Shown one piece after another: positions 1 through 7,472 of a stretch of DNA of 32,301 nt (its first letter is position 1; every line of letters begins with the position of its first letter). Both the position numbers and the translations under genes were made by a program. The notes beneath the pieces were generated by a model, which saw nothing but the letters and a program-made list of their open reading frames with translations, made no database searches and was not told where the DNA came from. This stretch comes from an uncultured Collinsella sp. (lineage in GTDB: Bacteria; Actinomycetota; Coriobacteriia; Coriobacteriales; Coriobacteriaceae), in the NCBI GenBank assembly GCA_944321445.1, contig CALULJ010000026.1, positions 1 to 32,301 of the forward strand. Direction: 5' to 3'.

Positions 1-77
1 GGGACAGGCACCTTTTTCCCACCGGTGGGAAAAAGGTGCCTGTCCCTATTTTCCCAGTGCCTGTCCCCTTTTTCCCA
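1..77. repeat. REP-like palindrome (GTGCCTGTCCC family), long copy
   Basis: Positions 1-23 and 24-46 are exact reverse complements, giving a 46 bp palindrome with no loop. A further partial unit follows at 47-77 (CCCA-GTGCCTGTCCCC-TTTTTCCCA). The unit is shared with the copies at 1963, 7329, 20946 and 26594. It lies upstream of the GntR promoter. The window starts exactly at the palindrome, so the element may continue to the left. Confidence 0.85.
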
Positions 78-161
78 GCGGAGGCCAGCGGGCTTCTTCT
101 ACGGTGCGTTGAAGTCAAGGAATTGTACACGGGGCAATTGACGTGCAAAAGGCGAAATCCG

Positions 162-176
162 TTCCAAAATGGAATG
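162..176 (+). promoter_or_regulatory. Candidate regulator site (AATGGAAT-type motif) upstream of the GntR gene
   Basis: TTCCA-AAA-TGGAATG forms a small inverted repeat about 50 bp upstream of the putative -10 at 227. The half site AATGGAATG recurs upstream of citD, of the LysR gene and of the AbrB-family gene. Its function is inferred from this recurrence only. Confidence 0.4.
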
Positions 177-207
177 TCTCTCGCCATGTTGCACACGGCT
201 CTATCCC

Positions 208-234
208 AGTTCAAATTGAACTTTCCTATAAAAT
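208..234 (+). promoter_or_regulatory. Putative GntR/citG promoter with a 15 bp palindromic operator
   Basis: AGTTCAA-A-TTGAACT at 208-222 is a perfect palindrome. It lies just upstream of a -10-like TATAAA at 227-232, and the -35 is poor. An operator inside the promoter spacer fits repression, most simply autoregulation by the GntR protein encoded 44 bp downstream. The palindrome is seen directly; the promoter and regulator assignment are inferred. Confidence 0.5.
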
Positions 235-277
235 TGCTTGCATCATGGGGGGTATAGGCTCGAAAGGAAGGACGCGC

Positions 278-979
278 ATGGACACCGAAGGGTTGATGCT
301 GACCTTATGCGAGTTTCTCGACCTCTCCAAGAACGCACCGCTCAAAGACGTGCTTTTTACTGCCTTTAAGCAGGCGATCGCCCTTGGACGAATCCCGGCC
401 GGAACCGCAATCAACGAAAAGCAGCTCGCGCAGTCGCTGCACATCAGCCGCACGCCCATCCGCGCGGCACTCGACCAGCTGGCAAGCGAGCGCCTGGTAG
501 AGCGCAAGCCCGGCAGCGGCATCATCGTGCGCGGCATCAGCAAGCGTGACGCCGACGAGGTGTACGAGATTCGCGTGGTGCTGGAGGCTCTGGCCACGGT
601 GAAGGCCGCGCGCAACATGACCGAGCAGGACTTCGAGGACCTGCGCGCGCTGCTGGAAGAGGGTCAGCGCCTGAACGCCGCGGACGACGTCGACGGCGTG
701 GTGCAGAACTGGGATGACTTCAACCGGTTCATCTTCTCCAAGGCAGACAGTCCGCGTCTGCAGAGCATCATCGAGCCGCTTCAGGCCTACACACGCTACT
801 TCCGCAATATGTCCGCCAAGCCCGAGGAGCGCCGCAACCAGGCGCTCGAGGAGCACTGGGGCATCTATTTGGCCATGCGCTTTGGGCCGGAAAAGAAGAT
901 CGAGCAGGTCGTGCGCGCGCACCTCAACAACTCGTACAACCTGGTCAACGGGGAAATGACGACCTTTGGCATCGAATAA
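278..979 (+). CDS. GntR-family (FadR/FCD type) transcriptional regulator of citrate genes
   Basis: This is a DNA-binding regulator of 233 residues. A winged helix-turn-helix spans about residues 20-88, with a recognition helix around SRTPIRAALDQL (57-68). A C-terminal FCD ligand domain spans about 92-225. His193 (EEHWGIY) and His215 (RAHLNN) are where FCD proteins usually place metal or ligand-binding histidines. The early 'FH' position of many FCD proteins reads FN here. The start at 278 is chosen because AAGGAAGGA precedes it at a good distance; the reading frame is open further upstream but has no ribosome site there. It overlaps citG by 14 bp. By position and domain type it resembles the CitO class of GntR activators of citrate genes known from Enterococcus. 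That functional match is inferred, and activation versus repression cannot be told from sequence. Confidence 0.85.
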   Translation: MDTEGLMLTLCEFLDLSKNAPLKDVLFTAFKQAIALGRIPAGTAINEKQLAQSLHISRTPIRAALDQLASERLVERKPGSGIIVRGISKRDADEVYEIRVVLEALATVKAARNMTEQDFEDLRALLEEGQRLNAADDVDGVVQNWDDFNRFIFSKADSPRLQSIIEPLQAYTRYFRNMSAKPEERRNQALEEHWGIYLAMRFGPEKKIEQVVRAHLNNSYNLVNGEMTTFGIE

Positions 980-1958
980 CGTCGCGCTTTGGTCCTCCGA
1001 ACAACTTGCCCACTTTGCCGCCGCCTCGCTGGTGGCTGAAGCCCGCCTGACTCCCAAACCCGGGCTGGTCGACCGCCGGACGAACGGGGCGCATACCGAT
1101 ATGGACCTCGGCACGTTTTTGACGAGCGCCGCCGCGTTGGAGCCGCTGTTTGCGGAGTACGTGAGCGCCGGTGTGAGCTGGGGACGCGTTGAGGATGGCG
1201 AGCCTGCTGCGCTTGCGGACGAGCTGCGACGGATCGGCGTGCGCGCGGAGCACGCGATGTTCACGGCGACGGACGGCGTGAACACGCATAAGGGCGCGAA
1301 CTTTATGTTTGCGCTGGTACTGGGTGCTGTGGGGGCAGTTTTGGGCGCGGGCGACGCGGACGGCGCGTCTGCAGGCGCGGGCGCTCCCTTGTTTTCTCCT
1401 GCCGATACGGCGCGGACACTGGAGCTTGTGTCTGCCATGGGGGCGTGCTTGCTCGACCGCGACGTGCGTGCCCTGTTGACGAGTGTGCGCACCGGCGGCG
1501 CACAGCTCACGCATGGCGAGGCCGTGTATTTGGAACAGGGGCTGAAGGGGGCGCGCGGCGAGGCGGCGCGCGGGTATCCGCTGTTGACGGGGGCGCTACT
1601 CCCCTATTTCCGTTTGCGTTCCGATGGACGTGAACCTAGCGATGATGCCTCTGAGCTGTTGCTTCGTACGCTCGTGAAGCTCATGGCACAGCTGGAAGAC
1701 ACGAATGTGGTGCATCGCGGCGGCATGGGCGCGCTGGCGGAGCACCGGGCGTATTGCCGGGAGCTCGACGCACGGGAATTGAATGCAGAGCAGCTGATCG
1801 AGCTGCTCGTGGCCTACGACGACGAGCTGACGCGCCGCAATGTGAGCCCTGGCGGCGCCGCCGACCTGCTGTCGCTCGGCGTGTTCTTCGGCCTGCTCGA
1901 AGGGGTCTTCACGCTCGATGCGCTCGACTACCGCCGCGCCTGGACCTTCGTCGGCTGA
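966..1958 (+). CDS. citG: Triphosphoribosyl-dephospho-CoA synthase CitG
   Basis: CitG makes 2'-(5''-triphosphoribosyl)-3'-dephospho-CoA from ATP and dephospho-CoA. This is the precursor of the citrate lyase acyl-carrier prosthetic group. Family motifs are clear: LTPKPGLVDRRTNGAHTDM at residues 28-46, GVNTHKGA at about 104-111, then EDTNVVHRGG and a C-terminal NVSPGGAADLLSLGVFF. At 330 residues it is somewhat longer than usual; the extra length includes an Ala/Gly-rich stretch near residues 120-140. The start is a TTG inside the end of the GntR gene with only a weak GGGGAAA upstream, so translation is probably coupled to the regulator. The family region begins close to the N-terminus, so there is no fused CitX domain as in CitXG proteins. 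Confidence 0.93.
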   Translation: MASNNVALWSSEQLAHFAAASLVAEARLTPKPGLVDRRTNGAHTDMDLGTFLTSAAALEPLFAEYVSAGVSWGRVEDGEPAALADELRRIGVRAEHAMFTATDGVNTHKGANFMFALVLGAVGAVLGAGDADGASAGAGAPLFSPADTARTLELVSAMGACLLDRDVRALLTSVRTGGAQLTHGEAVYLEQGLKGARGEAARGYPLLTGALLPYFRLRSDGREPSDDASELLLRTLVKLMAQLEDTNVVHRGGMGALAEHRAYCRELDARELNAEQLIELLVAYDDELTRRNVSPGGAADLLSLGVFFGLLEGVFTLDALDYRRAWTFVG

Positions 1959-1962
1959 AACC

Positions 1963-1993
1963 TGGGAAAAAAGTGCCTGTCCCTATTTTCCCA
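1963..1993. repeat. REP-like unit, GTGCCTGTCCC family
   Basis: This 31 bp unit begins TGGGAAAA and ends TTTTCCCA, with GTGCCTGTCCC in the centre. It is identical to the units at 20946-20976 and 26594-26624. It starts 4 bp after the citG stop codon. Confidence 0.85.
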
Positions 1994-1994
1994 A

Positions 1995-2027
1995 CGACGC
2001 ACTTCTCCCCTGGGGAGAAGTGCGTCG
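1995..2027. terminator. Bidirectional hairpin between citG and citF (GACGC-CTTCTCCCC family)
   Basis: Two perfect 16 bp arms (CGACGCACTTCTCCCC and its complement) are separated by one base. It lies between the convergent citG and citF genes, 10 bp beyond the citF stop. It has the same sequence as the hairpins at 7282 and 17663. The T-run of a classical terminator is weak, so termination is inferred from position and stem strength. Confidence 0.65.
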
Positions 2028-2037
2028 GTTCAGTTCG

Positions 2038-3597
2038 CTATTCGAAGGTGTAGGGCTTGATCTGGCGAATGACGTCCAGAATCGTGCCGTCGCGGGCCTC
2101 GACGATGGCCACGACCTTATCTTCCCACTTCAGCGGATCGGGCTCGCCCACGATGGAGTAGGCCTTCTCCTGCAGATACTCGATGCTCACGTGCGGAATG
2201 CCTGCGGCGTCCAGGCAGTCGATGATGTCCTGGCGCGCCGGGTTCACCGCGGTGCCGTAATCGGTCACAACGACGTCGATACACTCGCCTGGCGTGGTCA
2301 CCGTGGTGACCTCCTTGCACACGGTCGGCATGCGGCCGCGCACAAGCGGGGTGACGATGATGCAGCACTTGGAGCCAGCGGCGGTATCGGGGTGGCCGCC
2401 GGGCGCGCCGCGCACCACGCCGTCGGAACCGGTGATGACGTTGACGTTGAAGTTCACGTCGACCTCGAGCGCCGCCAGAATCATGTAGTCCAGATAGTTG
2501 ACATAGGCACCCTTGGAGGCGGGGTTGGCGTAGTCGCTCACGGTCATCTCGACATGGTCGGGGCAGTCGTGCAGGTGCGCGATCGCCTTGGTGTCGAAGT
2601 CCTGCGTATCGACGATCTTGCGCACATAGCCGCGATCCTGCAGGTCGCACATGTTGCCGGTGATGCCGCCGAAGGCGACGCCCATCTTAATCTCCTTGGC
2701 GTCCATGCGCTCCTCGAGGAAGCGGGTCACAGCGAGCGACGGGCCGCCGGCACCGGTCTGATAGGAGAAGCCGTCGACGAACCACGGGGTCGCCGCGATG
2801 ACGTCGGCGGCGCGCTCGGCCATCATGAGGTCGCGCGGATCCTGCGTGACGCGCGCCTCCTTGGTTCCGATGCGCTTGGGATCACCGATCTCGTCGACCA
2901 CGACAACACAATCCACGTCCTCGCACTTCACGGATGCGGGCACGTTGGGGAAGGGTGCGAGCGTGTCGGTGATGACGACTACCTTGTCCGCATAGCGCGA
3001 ATCGGGCATGGCATAACCCATGGAGCCGCAGTTGTTCTTGCCGCCGTTACCGCTGGCGTTGCCCACCTTGTCGGAGGACGCTGCGGCCAAAAACGCAATG
3101 TCGATGTGCAGCTCGCCGGCCATCATGGCGCGGGGGCGCCCGCCGTGCGAGCGGATGATCGCCGGCTCCTTCAGCTTGCCGTGGGAAATGGCATCGCCGA
3201 TACGCCCGCGGACACCGGAAGCTTGCACCTGCACGATAATGCCCTGCTCGATGTAGTCGGCCAGCAGATTGTGCGCATCGCCCAGCGAGGTCGCGGCCAC
3301 GCGCAGGTCCTTGATGCCCATCTCTTCCACCAGCACGCGGCACACCATGGAGGCGGTGTAGTCGCCGTTGCGGAACGCGTGGTGGAAACTGATGGTCATG
3401 CCGTCATGGGCGCCGCAGCGCTCGCACGCCTCGCGGATACTTTCGCACAGCTTATCGGCCACGGGCTTCTCGTTCATGACGCACGTCGGCGCGTCGCGCT
3501 TCAGCACCTGCCCGTCCTTGGCAAACCGGCCCTGGTAGACCTCTTTTCCGTCTACAAGCAGGTAGTCGGGAATGTCCCGTCCAACCGCATTGATCAT
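2038..3597 (-). CDS. citF: Citrate lyase alpha subunit (citrate CoA-transferase) CitF
   Basis: The alpha subunit (519 residues, close to the usual 505-520) transfers the acyl-carrier thioester from acetyl-ACP to citrate, giving citryl-ACP plus acetate. The N-terminus (MINAVGRDIPDYLLVDGKE) and C-terminus (VEARDGTILDVIRQIKPY) are typical of CitF. Internal glycine-rich CoA-transferase segments such as FGGITGNMCDLQ and GGHPDTAAGSKCCIIVTPLV are also present. GGAGAGGAG sits upstream of the ATG at 3597. It is the last gene of citD-citE-citF, with only 15 bp between citE and citF, and ends at the bidirectional hairpin 1995-2027. Confidence 0.96.
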   Translation of the reverse strand: MINAVGRDIPDYLLVDGKEVYQGRFAKDGQVLKRDAPTCVMNEKPVADKLCESIREACERCGAHDGMTISFHHAFRNGDYTASMVCRVLVEEMGIKDLRVAATSLGDAHNLLADYIEQGIIVQVQASGVRGRIGDAISHGKLKEPAIIRSHGGRPRAMMAGELHIDIAFLAAASSDKVGNASGNGGKNNCGSMGYAMPDSRYADKVVVITDTLAPFPNVPASVKCEDVDCVVVVDEIGDPKRIGTKEARVTQDPRDLMMAERAADVIAATPWFVDGFSYQTGAGGPSLAVTRFLEERMDAKEIKMGVAFGGITGNMCDLQDRGYVRKIVDTQDFDTKAIAHLHDCPDHVEMTVSDYANPASKGAYVNYLDYMILAALEVDVNFNVNVITGSDGVVRGAPGGHPDTAAGSKCCIIVTPLVRGRMPTVCKEVTTVTTPGECIDVVVTDYGTAVNPARQDIIDCLDAAGIPHVSIEYLQEKAYSIVGEPDPLKWEDKVVAIVEARDGTILDVIRQIKPYTFE

Positions 3598-3612
3598 GGT
3601 TGTACTCCTCTC

Positions 3613-4533
3613 CTACAGATCGCCGTGGTAGACGCCGCACTTCTTGGCCAGCTCGATGATGCGCTCGGCCTCGCGGAAGAACGGCGGGTCGACCATCTTG
3701 CCGTCGACCACGTACACGCCGACGCCGGCATCGGCCTGCTCGCGGCAGCTGCGCACGATCTTCTCGGAATGTGCGATCTGCTTTTGCGTGGGCGCCAGGC
3801 GCTCGTGGACGTAGGCGATCTGCTTGGGGTTGATGAGCGACTTGCCGTCGAAGCCCATACGCACGATGAGGTCGACCTCGCGGCGGAAGCCCTCTTCGTC
3901 GTCCAGGTTGGGATACATGGTGTCCAGGCACTGCACGCCGGCCGCGCGGGCCGCGAGCAGCATCATGGAGCGGGCGGTGTTGATCTCGATGCCGTCGGGC
4001 TCAATCTGCACACGCATGGAGGTACGGAAGTCGCCGCCGGAGATGGCGCAGCCGAGCATACGGTCGCTCGCGGTGCAGATCTCGTAGGCGTTCATGATGC
4101 CCAGCGGGCTTTCGAGCGCGGCCATGAGCAGCGTCCAGCCGACCTCGACGCCAAACTCGCGCTCGGCTTCCTCCACCGCGGCCTCGACCTCTTTGACCTG
4201 CGCGGCGCTCTCGCACTTGGGAATGCGGATACCGTCGGCGCCGCCGGCCACGCACACGCGGACGTCCTCGCGCCAGTACTCGGTGTCGGTGCCGTTAATG
4301 CGCACGATGACCTCGGTGTCGCCGTAGTCGACGGTGGTGAGTGCGTGGTAGAGGCTGAAGCGCGCTGCATCCTTCTGGTTGACGGCGACAGCGTCCTCCA
4401 GGTCGAGCATGATCGAATCGCAACCGTAGATGTAGGCATCTTTGATGAGGCCCGGGCGCTGCGCGTTCATGAACATCATGGTGCGGCGCAGGCGGTCTTT
4501 GTTCGGGCGCGGACGAGTGATTTTACCTGCCAT
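3613..4533 (-). CDS. citE: Citrate lyase beta subunit (citryl-ACP lyase) CitE
   Basis: The beta subunit (306 residues) cleaves citryl-ACP to oxaloacetate and acetyl-ACP. It belongs to the HpcH/HpaI-type aldolase fold. Visible motifs are IMLDLEDAV (41-49), VRINGTD (77-83), IRIPK (102-106) and ALESPLGIMNAYEI (139-152), which supplies the Mg-binding glutamate. A GGDF (167-170) stands where family members carry the second acidic ligand. The start MAGKITRPRPNKDRLRRTMMF is chosen because its ATG overlaps the citD stop by one base (TAATG). Upstream in-frame codons belong to the citD region. Coupled translation would favour balanced subunit production. Confidence 0.95.
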   Translation of the reverse strand: MAGKITRPRPNKDRLRRTMMFMNAQRPGLIKDAYIYGCDSIMLDLEDAVAVNQKDAARFSLYHALTTVDYGDTEVIVRINGTDTEYWREDVRVCVAGGADGIRIPKCESAAQVKEVEAAVEEAEREFGVEVGWTLLMAALESPLGIMNAYEICTASDRMLGCAISGGDFRTSMRVQIEPDGIEINTARSMMLLAARAAGVQCLDTMYPNLDDEEGFRREVDLIVRMGFDGKSLINPKQIAYVHERLAPTQKQIAHSEKIVRSCREQADAGVGVYVVDGKMVDPPFFREAERIIELAKKCGVYHGDL

Positions 4534-4832
4534 TACTGGATGACACCTCCCCACGGGACGTTGACCATCGACGCGTCGCAGCTGCGGAACACCGCGCACT
4601 CCACGCGGGCGCGGAGCGTGCAGTCGAGCGCGCCCTTGTCCACCACGGTCACGCGGCCGCTCGTCACATCCAAGCGAGCGAGCACCTCCTCGACCGTCGC
4701 TTTGATTTGGCGGCCGTACTGGTTAAGCACGCTGCTTTCGATGTGCAGCGTCAGGCTGTCGGCGGGCTCCACCGTGACCTGTGCGTCGCTGGATTCGAGC
4801 GTGCCTGCCATGGCCATCTTCTCGATTACCAT
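4533..4832 (-). CDS. citD: Citrate lyase gamma subunit (acyl carrier protein) CitD
   Basis: This 99-residue acyl carrier subunit bears the phosphoribosyl-dephospho-CoA arm of citrate lyase. The hallmark AGTLESSD is at residues 9-16, which puts a serine at position 14, the known attachment position in Klebsiella CitD. The C-terminal VDDKGALDC-type stretch of the family is present as VVDKGALDCTLRARVE. The ATG at 4832 follows GAAAGGAGTGCGG. An upstream in-frame ATG at 4949 lacks this support and would add about 39 unrelated residues. It is the first gene of the citDEF operon and is divergent from the LysR gene across 357 bp. Confidence 0.95.
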   Translation of the reverse strand: MVIEKMAMAGTLESSDAQVTVEPADSLTLHIESSVLNQYGRQIKATVEEVLARLDVTSGRVTVVDKGALDCTLRARVECAVFRSCDASMVNVPWGGVIQ

Positions 4833-4923
4833 CCGCACTCCTTTCGGGCTTGTCGTTTCGCCCGCATGCGGCGGGCGCTTCCCTAGGTGCATCATAGGGC
4901 CCCGCGCGGCTTGTGCGCGTTGC

Positions 4924-4950
4924 CTTATAGGCACGCTATTCCATTCCAAA
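4924..4950 (-). promoter_or_regulatory. citDEF promoter region with an ATTCCATT-type site
   Basis: On the citD strand a -10-like TATAAG (4924-4929) is preceded by GGAATGGAAT, which occupies the -35 zone. On the plus strand this reads ATTCCATTCCAAA at 4938-4950. A regulator site in place of a good -35 box suggests activator-dependent transcription. The divergent LysR protein is the natural candidate. The assignment is inferred. Confidence 0.45.
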
Positions 4951-5128
4951 CAGTCATGTTTATACTGGTAGAGACCTCTTGCGCCTGTCGGCTACCGCTT
5001 GGGGTCGACAGGTGACCTTTCGGCTGTTCTTTCGCTGTTCTTCCTGCTTTTATTCCCATTGAGACCGCTGTTTCATGCCAATCTTGCATATCGTTTCCAC
5101 AAGCCCTCGGTACTATTTGTCATGAACT

Positions 5129-5154
5129 AATGGAATGCTTTACGCATTTTCCAT
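5129..5154 (+). promoter_or_regulatory. Inverted-repeat regulator site upstream of the LysR gene
   Basis: TGGAATGC and GCATTTTCCA face each other around CTTTAC, so AATGC-N5-GCATT nests inside TGGAA-N13-TTCCA. It contains the AATGGAATG motif also found at 162-176, 4938-4950 and 7382-7394. It lies 50-75 bp before the LysR start, which fits an autoregulatory LysR site. Confidence 0.45.
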
Positions 5155-5189
5155 GAAGAACAAGGATTGAACACCAGCCCGCGCGCATA

Positions 5190-6080
5190 TTGGAGGAGAG
5201 AGCCCTGGACGAGAAGGATTTCGCGCTGCTGCGCATGCTCAAAGAGTGCGGCAACATCACCCATGCCGCCGACCGGCTGTACCTCACCCAGTCGGCGCTG
5301 TCCAAGCGCATCAAGGCCATCGAGCGCGAGCTTGGCTGCGAGGTCATCATCCGCACGCGCAAAGGCGTGCGCTTTACGCCCGAAGGCGAGCTGGTGCTCG
5401 AGCGCACGGCGCAGGCGAGCCGTGAGCTTGACCTGCTGCGCCGCGAGCTGGGAGCGGCGCAGGGTGAGGTGTGCGGCACGCTGCGCGCCGGTTTTTCCAT
5501 CAACTACGCCTTCGTGCACCTGGCGGACCTCATCGCCGAATATCACCGGCTGTACCCGCGCGTGCAGCTTGACGTGGTGACTGGCCAGAGCCGTCAGCTG
5601 CACAGCAACCTGCAGGCGGGGTCGCTCGACGTGGCGGTGCTGCGCGGCGAGCTGCCATGGGACGGCATGCAGTACCTGCTGGCGCAGGAGCGCATTTGCG
5701 TGGCGCGCACCCGCGAGAACCAGGACGTGCCGCTGTCTGAGCTCACCTACATCAACCACACAACCGACCTTGCGCACACGGCGCTCATGACGCGCTGGCT
5801 GCACGAGAACAACCTGGCCAACGACGCCAACCGGGTGAACGTGACGGACCTCATGACCTGCGCGGAGCTTGTGCGCCGCGGCGTGGGCTGGGCGCTGCTG
5901 CCCGAGATTGTGCTCCAAGATTTCGACGGCGTGGCGCAGCCATGCTCGTTTGCGAACGGCGAGCCGTTCATCCGTCGCATGTATGTTGACTGCCAGAAGG
6001 AGTCCGAGCGGCTGCCGCAGGTCCAGGCACTCATTCGGCTCATCAAGGCGCAGTATCAGCCGGCGGTGCGCGAGGATTAG
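5190..6080 (+). CDS. LysR-family transcriptional regulator divergent from citDEF
   Basis: This is an LTTR of about 291-296 residues. The helix-turn-helix lies near the N-terminus (CGNITHAADRLYLTQSALSKRIKAIERELG) and is followed by a periplasmic-binding-like effector domain. It is transcribed away from citDEF and towards citC, the classical LTTR layout, so it probably controls citDEF and perhaps itself and citC. The start is uncertain. The TTG at 5190 is the first common start but has no ribosome site in front of it. A strong GGAGGAG at 5192-5198 is ideally placed for a CTG at 5205, which would give MDEKDFALLRML. The effector could be citrate or a related acid; nothing in the sequence fixes this. 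Confidence 0.88.
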   Translation: MEERALDEKDFALLRMLKECGNITHAADRLYLTQSALSKRIKAIERELGCEVIIRTRKGVRFTPEGELVLERTAQASRELDLLRRELGAAQGEVCGTLRAGFSINYAFVHLADLIAEYHRLYPRVQLDVVTGQSRQLHSNLQAGSLDVAVLRGELPWDGMQYLLAQERICVARTRENQDVPLSELTYINHTTDLAHTALMTRWLHENNLANDANRVNVTDLMTCAELVRRGVGWALLPEIVLQDFDGVAQPCSFANGEPFIRRMYVDCQKESERLPQVQALIRLIKAQYQPAVRED

Positions 6081-6189
6081 GGCGGCGCGGCTGGCGGCGC
6101 GAGCGGGGCTTCGGGCCGGGCAGCTCGGGCCGGGCGCTTCGTTCTCGCCCCTCCCCTTCTTCCCCATTGCTTCTTTCCAGGAGGATCCC

Positions 6190-7233
6190 ATGTACGAATA
6201 CACCGTGTCCAAGGTTTACCCGCAGGACCGCACGACGCTTGCCAAGGTGGACGCGCTGCTGGAGCGCGAGGGCATTCGGCGCGACGGCAACCTGGACTAC
6301 ACGTGCGCCATTCAGGACGATGAGCTGAACGTGATCGCCACGGGAAGTTGCTTTGGCAATACGCTGCGTTGCTTGGCCGTTGATAGCCGCTACCAGGGCG
6401 AGGGGTTGATGAACAAGCTCATCACGCATCTGGTGGACGTGGAATACGGGCGCGGGAATTTGCCCCTGTTCGTGTATACCAAGGTGTCGAGCGCGAAGTT
6501 TTTCTGCGACCTAGGATTTCAAGAGATCGCGCGCGTGGACGACACGCTCGTGTTTTTGGAGAACCGCGCCGACGGGTTTACGTCGTATTTGCGCGGACTT
6601 GCTGCGACACGCCGCGACGGGATGTCGGGCGCCGTGGTGATGAACGCCAACCCGTTTACGCTGGGGCATCGCCATTTGGTGGAGGTGGCGGCCGCCGCAT
6701 GCGACACGCTGCACCTGTTCGTGGTGAGCGAGGACGCGAGCTTGGTGCCGTTTTCTGTGCGCAAACAACTGGTGTGCGCAGGCGTGGCGGACCTGGAGAA
6801 CGTGGTGGTGCACGATTCCGGCCCGTACATCATTTCGTCCGCGACGTTCCCCAGCTACTTTTTGAGGGACGACGCCGCGGTGAACGAGGGACATGCGCGG
6901 CTGGACATCGCCGTGTTTTGCCGTATTGCGCGCGAGCTGGGCATCACGCGCCGCTTTGTGGGCGAAGAGCCTACGAGCCAGGTCACAGGCGTGTACAACC
7001 GCGTGATGCGCGAAGAGCTGCCTGCGGCGGGCATTGAGCTTACCGTGGTACCGCGCATCGAGGTGGCGGGGGCTGCCGTGAGCGCGTCGACCGTGCGCCG
7101 CGCGCTGCAGACGGGCGACTGGGATACCGTGCGCGCCCTGGTGCCCGCGACGACCTACGAGTATTTCCGCAGCGACGAGGCGGCGCCGGTGCTCCAGCGG
7201 ATCCAGGCTGCCGGCAACGTCGTGCACTACTAG
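6190..7233 (+). CDS. citC: [Citrate (pro-3S)-lyase] ligase CitC
   Basis: CitC acetylates the thiol of the citrate lyase prosthetic group using acetate and ATP, which activates the enzyme. The 347-residue protein has an N-terminal GNAT-like half (LAVDSRYQGEGLMNKLI at 62-78) and a C-terminal nucleotidyltransferase half. The latter carries the HxGH-type motif NANPFTLGHR (152-161), then VGEEPTSQVTGVYN and VSASTVRRAL. The ATG at 6190 follows CCAGGAGGATCCC. It lies 109 bp after the LysR gene on the same strand and probably shares its transcript. In most organisms citC heads citCDEF; here it is split from citDEF by the regulator. Confidence 0.94.
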   Translation: MYEYTVSKVYPQDRTTLAKVDALLEREGIRRDGNLDYTCAIQDDELNVIATGSCFGNTLRCLAVDSRYQGEGLMNKLITHLVDVEYGRGNLPLFVYTKVSSAKFFCDLGFQEIARVDDTLVFLENRADGFTSYLRGLAATRRDGMSGAVVMNANPFTLGHRHLVEVAAAACDTLHLFVVSEDASLVPFSVRKQLVCAGVADLENVVVHDSGPYIISSATFPSYFLRDDAAVNEGHARLDIAVFCRIARELGITRRFVGEEPTSQVTGVYNRVMREELPAAGIELTVVPRIEVAGAAVSASTVRRALQTGDWDTVRALVPATTYEYFRSDEAAPVLQRIQAAGNVVHY

Positions 7234-7281
7234 GGGCGCTGGCTTCTCTGGGGACGGGGGCGGGGGACGCCGCTCTGGGAA

Positions 7282-7320
7282 AAACGACGCGCTTCTCCCC
7301 AGGGGAGAAGCGCGTCGTTT
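7282..7320. terminator. Hairpin after citC (GACGC-CTTCTCCCC family, 19 bp arms)
   Basis: AAACGACGCGCTTCTCCCC and its exact complement are separated by a single A. It is the longest of three copies. Relative to the copies at 1995 and 17663 an A-T pair is replaced by G-C on both arms, so pairing is preserved. The plus-strand right arm ends in GTTT, so it may terminate citC transcription. Confidence 0.6.
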
Positions 7321-7328
7321 CCCGCCGG

Positions 7329-7359
7329 TGGGAAATAAGTGCCTGTCCCCTTTTTCCCA
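7329..7359. repeat. REP-like unit, GTGCCTGTCCC family (variant)
   Basis: This unit begins TGGGAAATAAGTGCC, continues TGTCCCCTTTTTCCCA, and is a variant of the 31 bp unit at 1963. It abuts the 7282-7320 hairpin, the same pairing seen at 1963-2027 in the reverse order. Confidence 0.8.
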
Positions 7360-7381
7360 TTGGCCCGACAGCAGGGAATCG

Positions 7382-7394
7382 TGTTCCATTCCAT
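7382..7394 (+). promoter_or_regulatory. ATTCCATT-type site upstream of the AbrB-family gene
   Basis: GTTCCATTCCATT repeats the motif found before GntR, citD and LysR, about 80 bp before the GTG start. It lies just beyond the REP unit. Membership in a citrate regulon is inferred. Confidence 0.4.
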
Positions 7395-7435
7395 TTAAGA
7401 CACGCGGTGTCCCGCGATGCGCGTACAATCATTGC

Positions 7436-7447
7436 TTGACATGTCAA
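7436..7447 (+). promoter_or_regulatory. 12 bp perfect palindrome upstream of the AbrB-family gene
   Basis: TTGACATGTCAA is a perfect palindrome that ends 25 bp before the start codon. Its left half doubles as a consensus -35 (TTGACA), but a -10 at normal spacing is not evident. It could be an operator. Confidence 0.35.
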
Positions 7448-7472
7448 CTATTTTGTATGCACCGGGGGAACC

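Noticed and set aside
966..1958. CitXG fusion protein
   Set aside because: CitG motifs start within 30 residues of the N-terminus, which leaves no room for a CitX domain.
1918..4971. Plus-strand open frame of about 1000 codons across citDEF
   Set aside because: It is antisense to three well-conserved genes, has no family features, and is rich in His/Ala/Gly as expected from the reverse strand of GC-rich genes.
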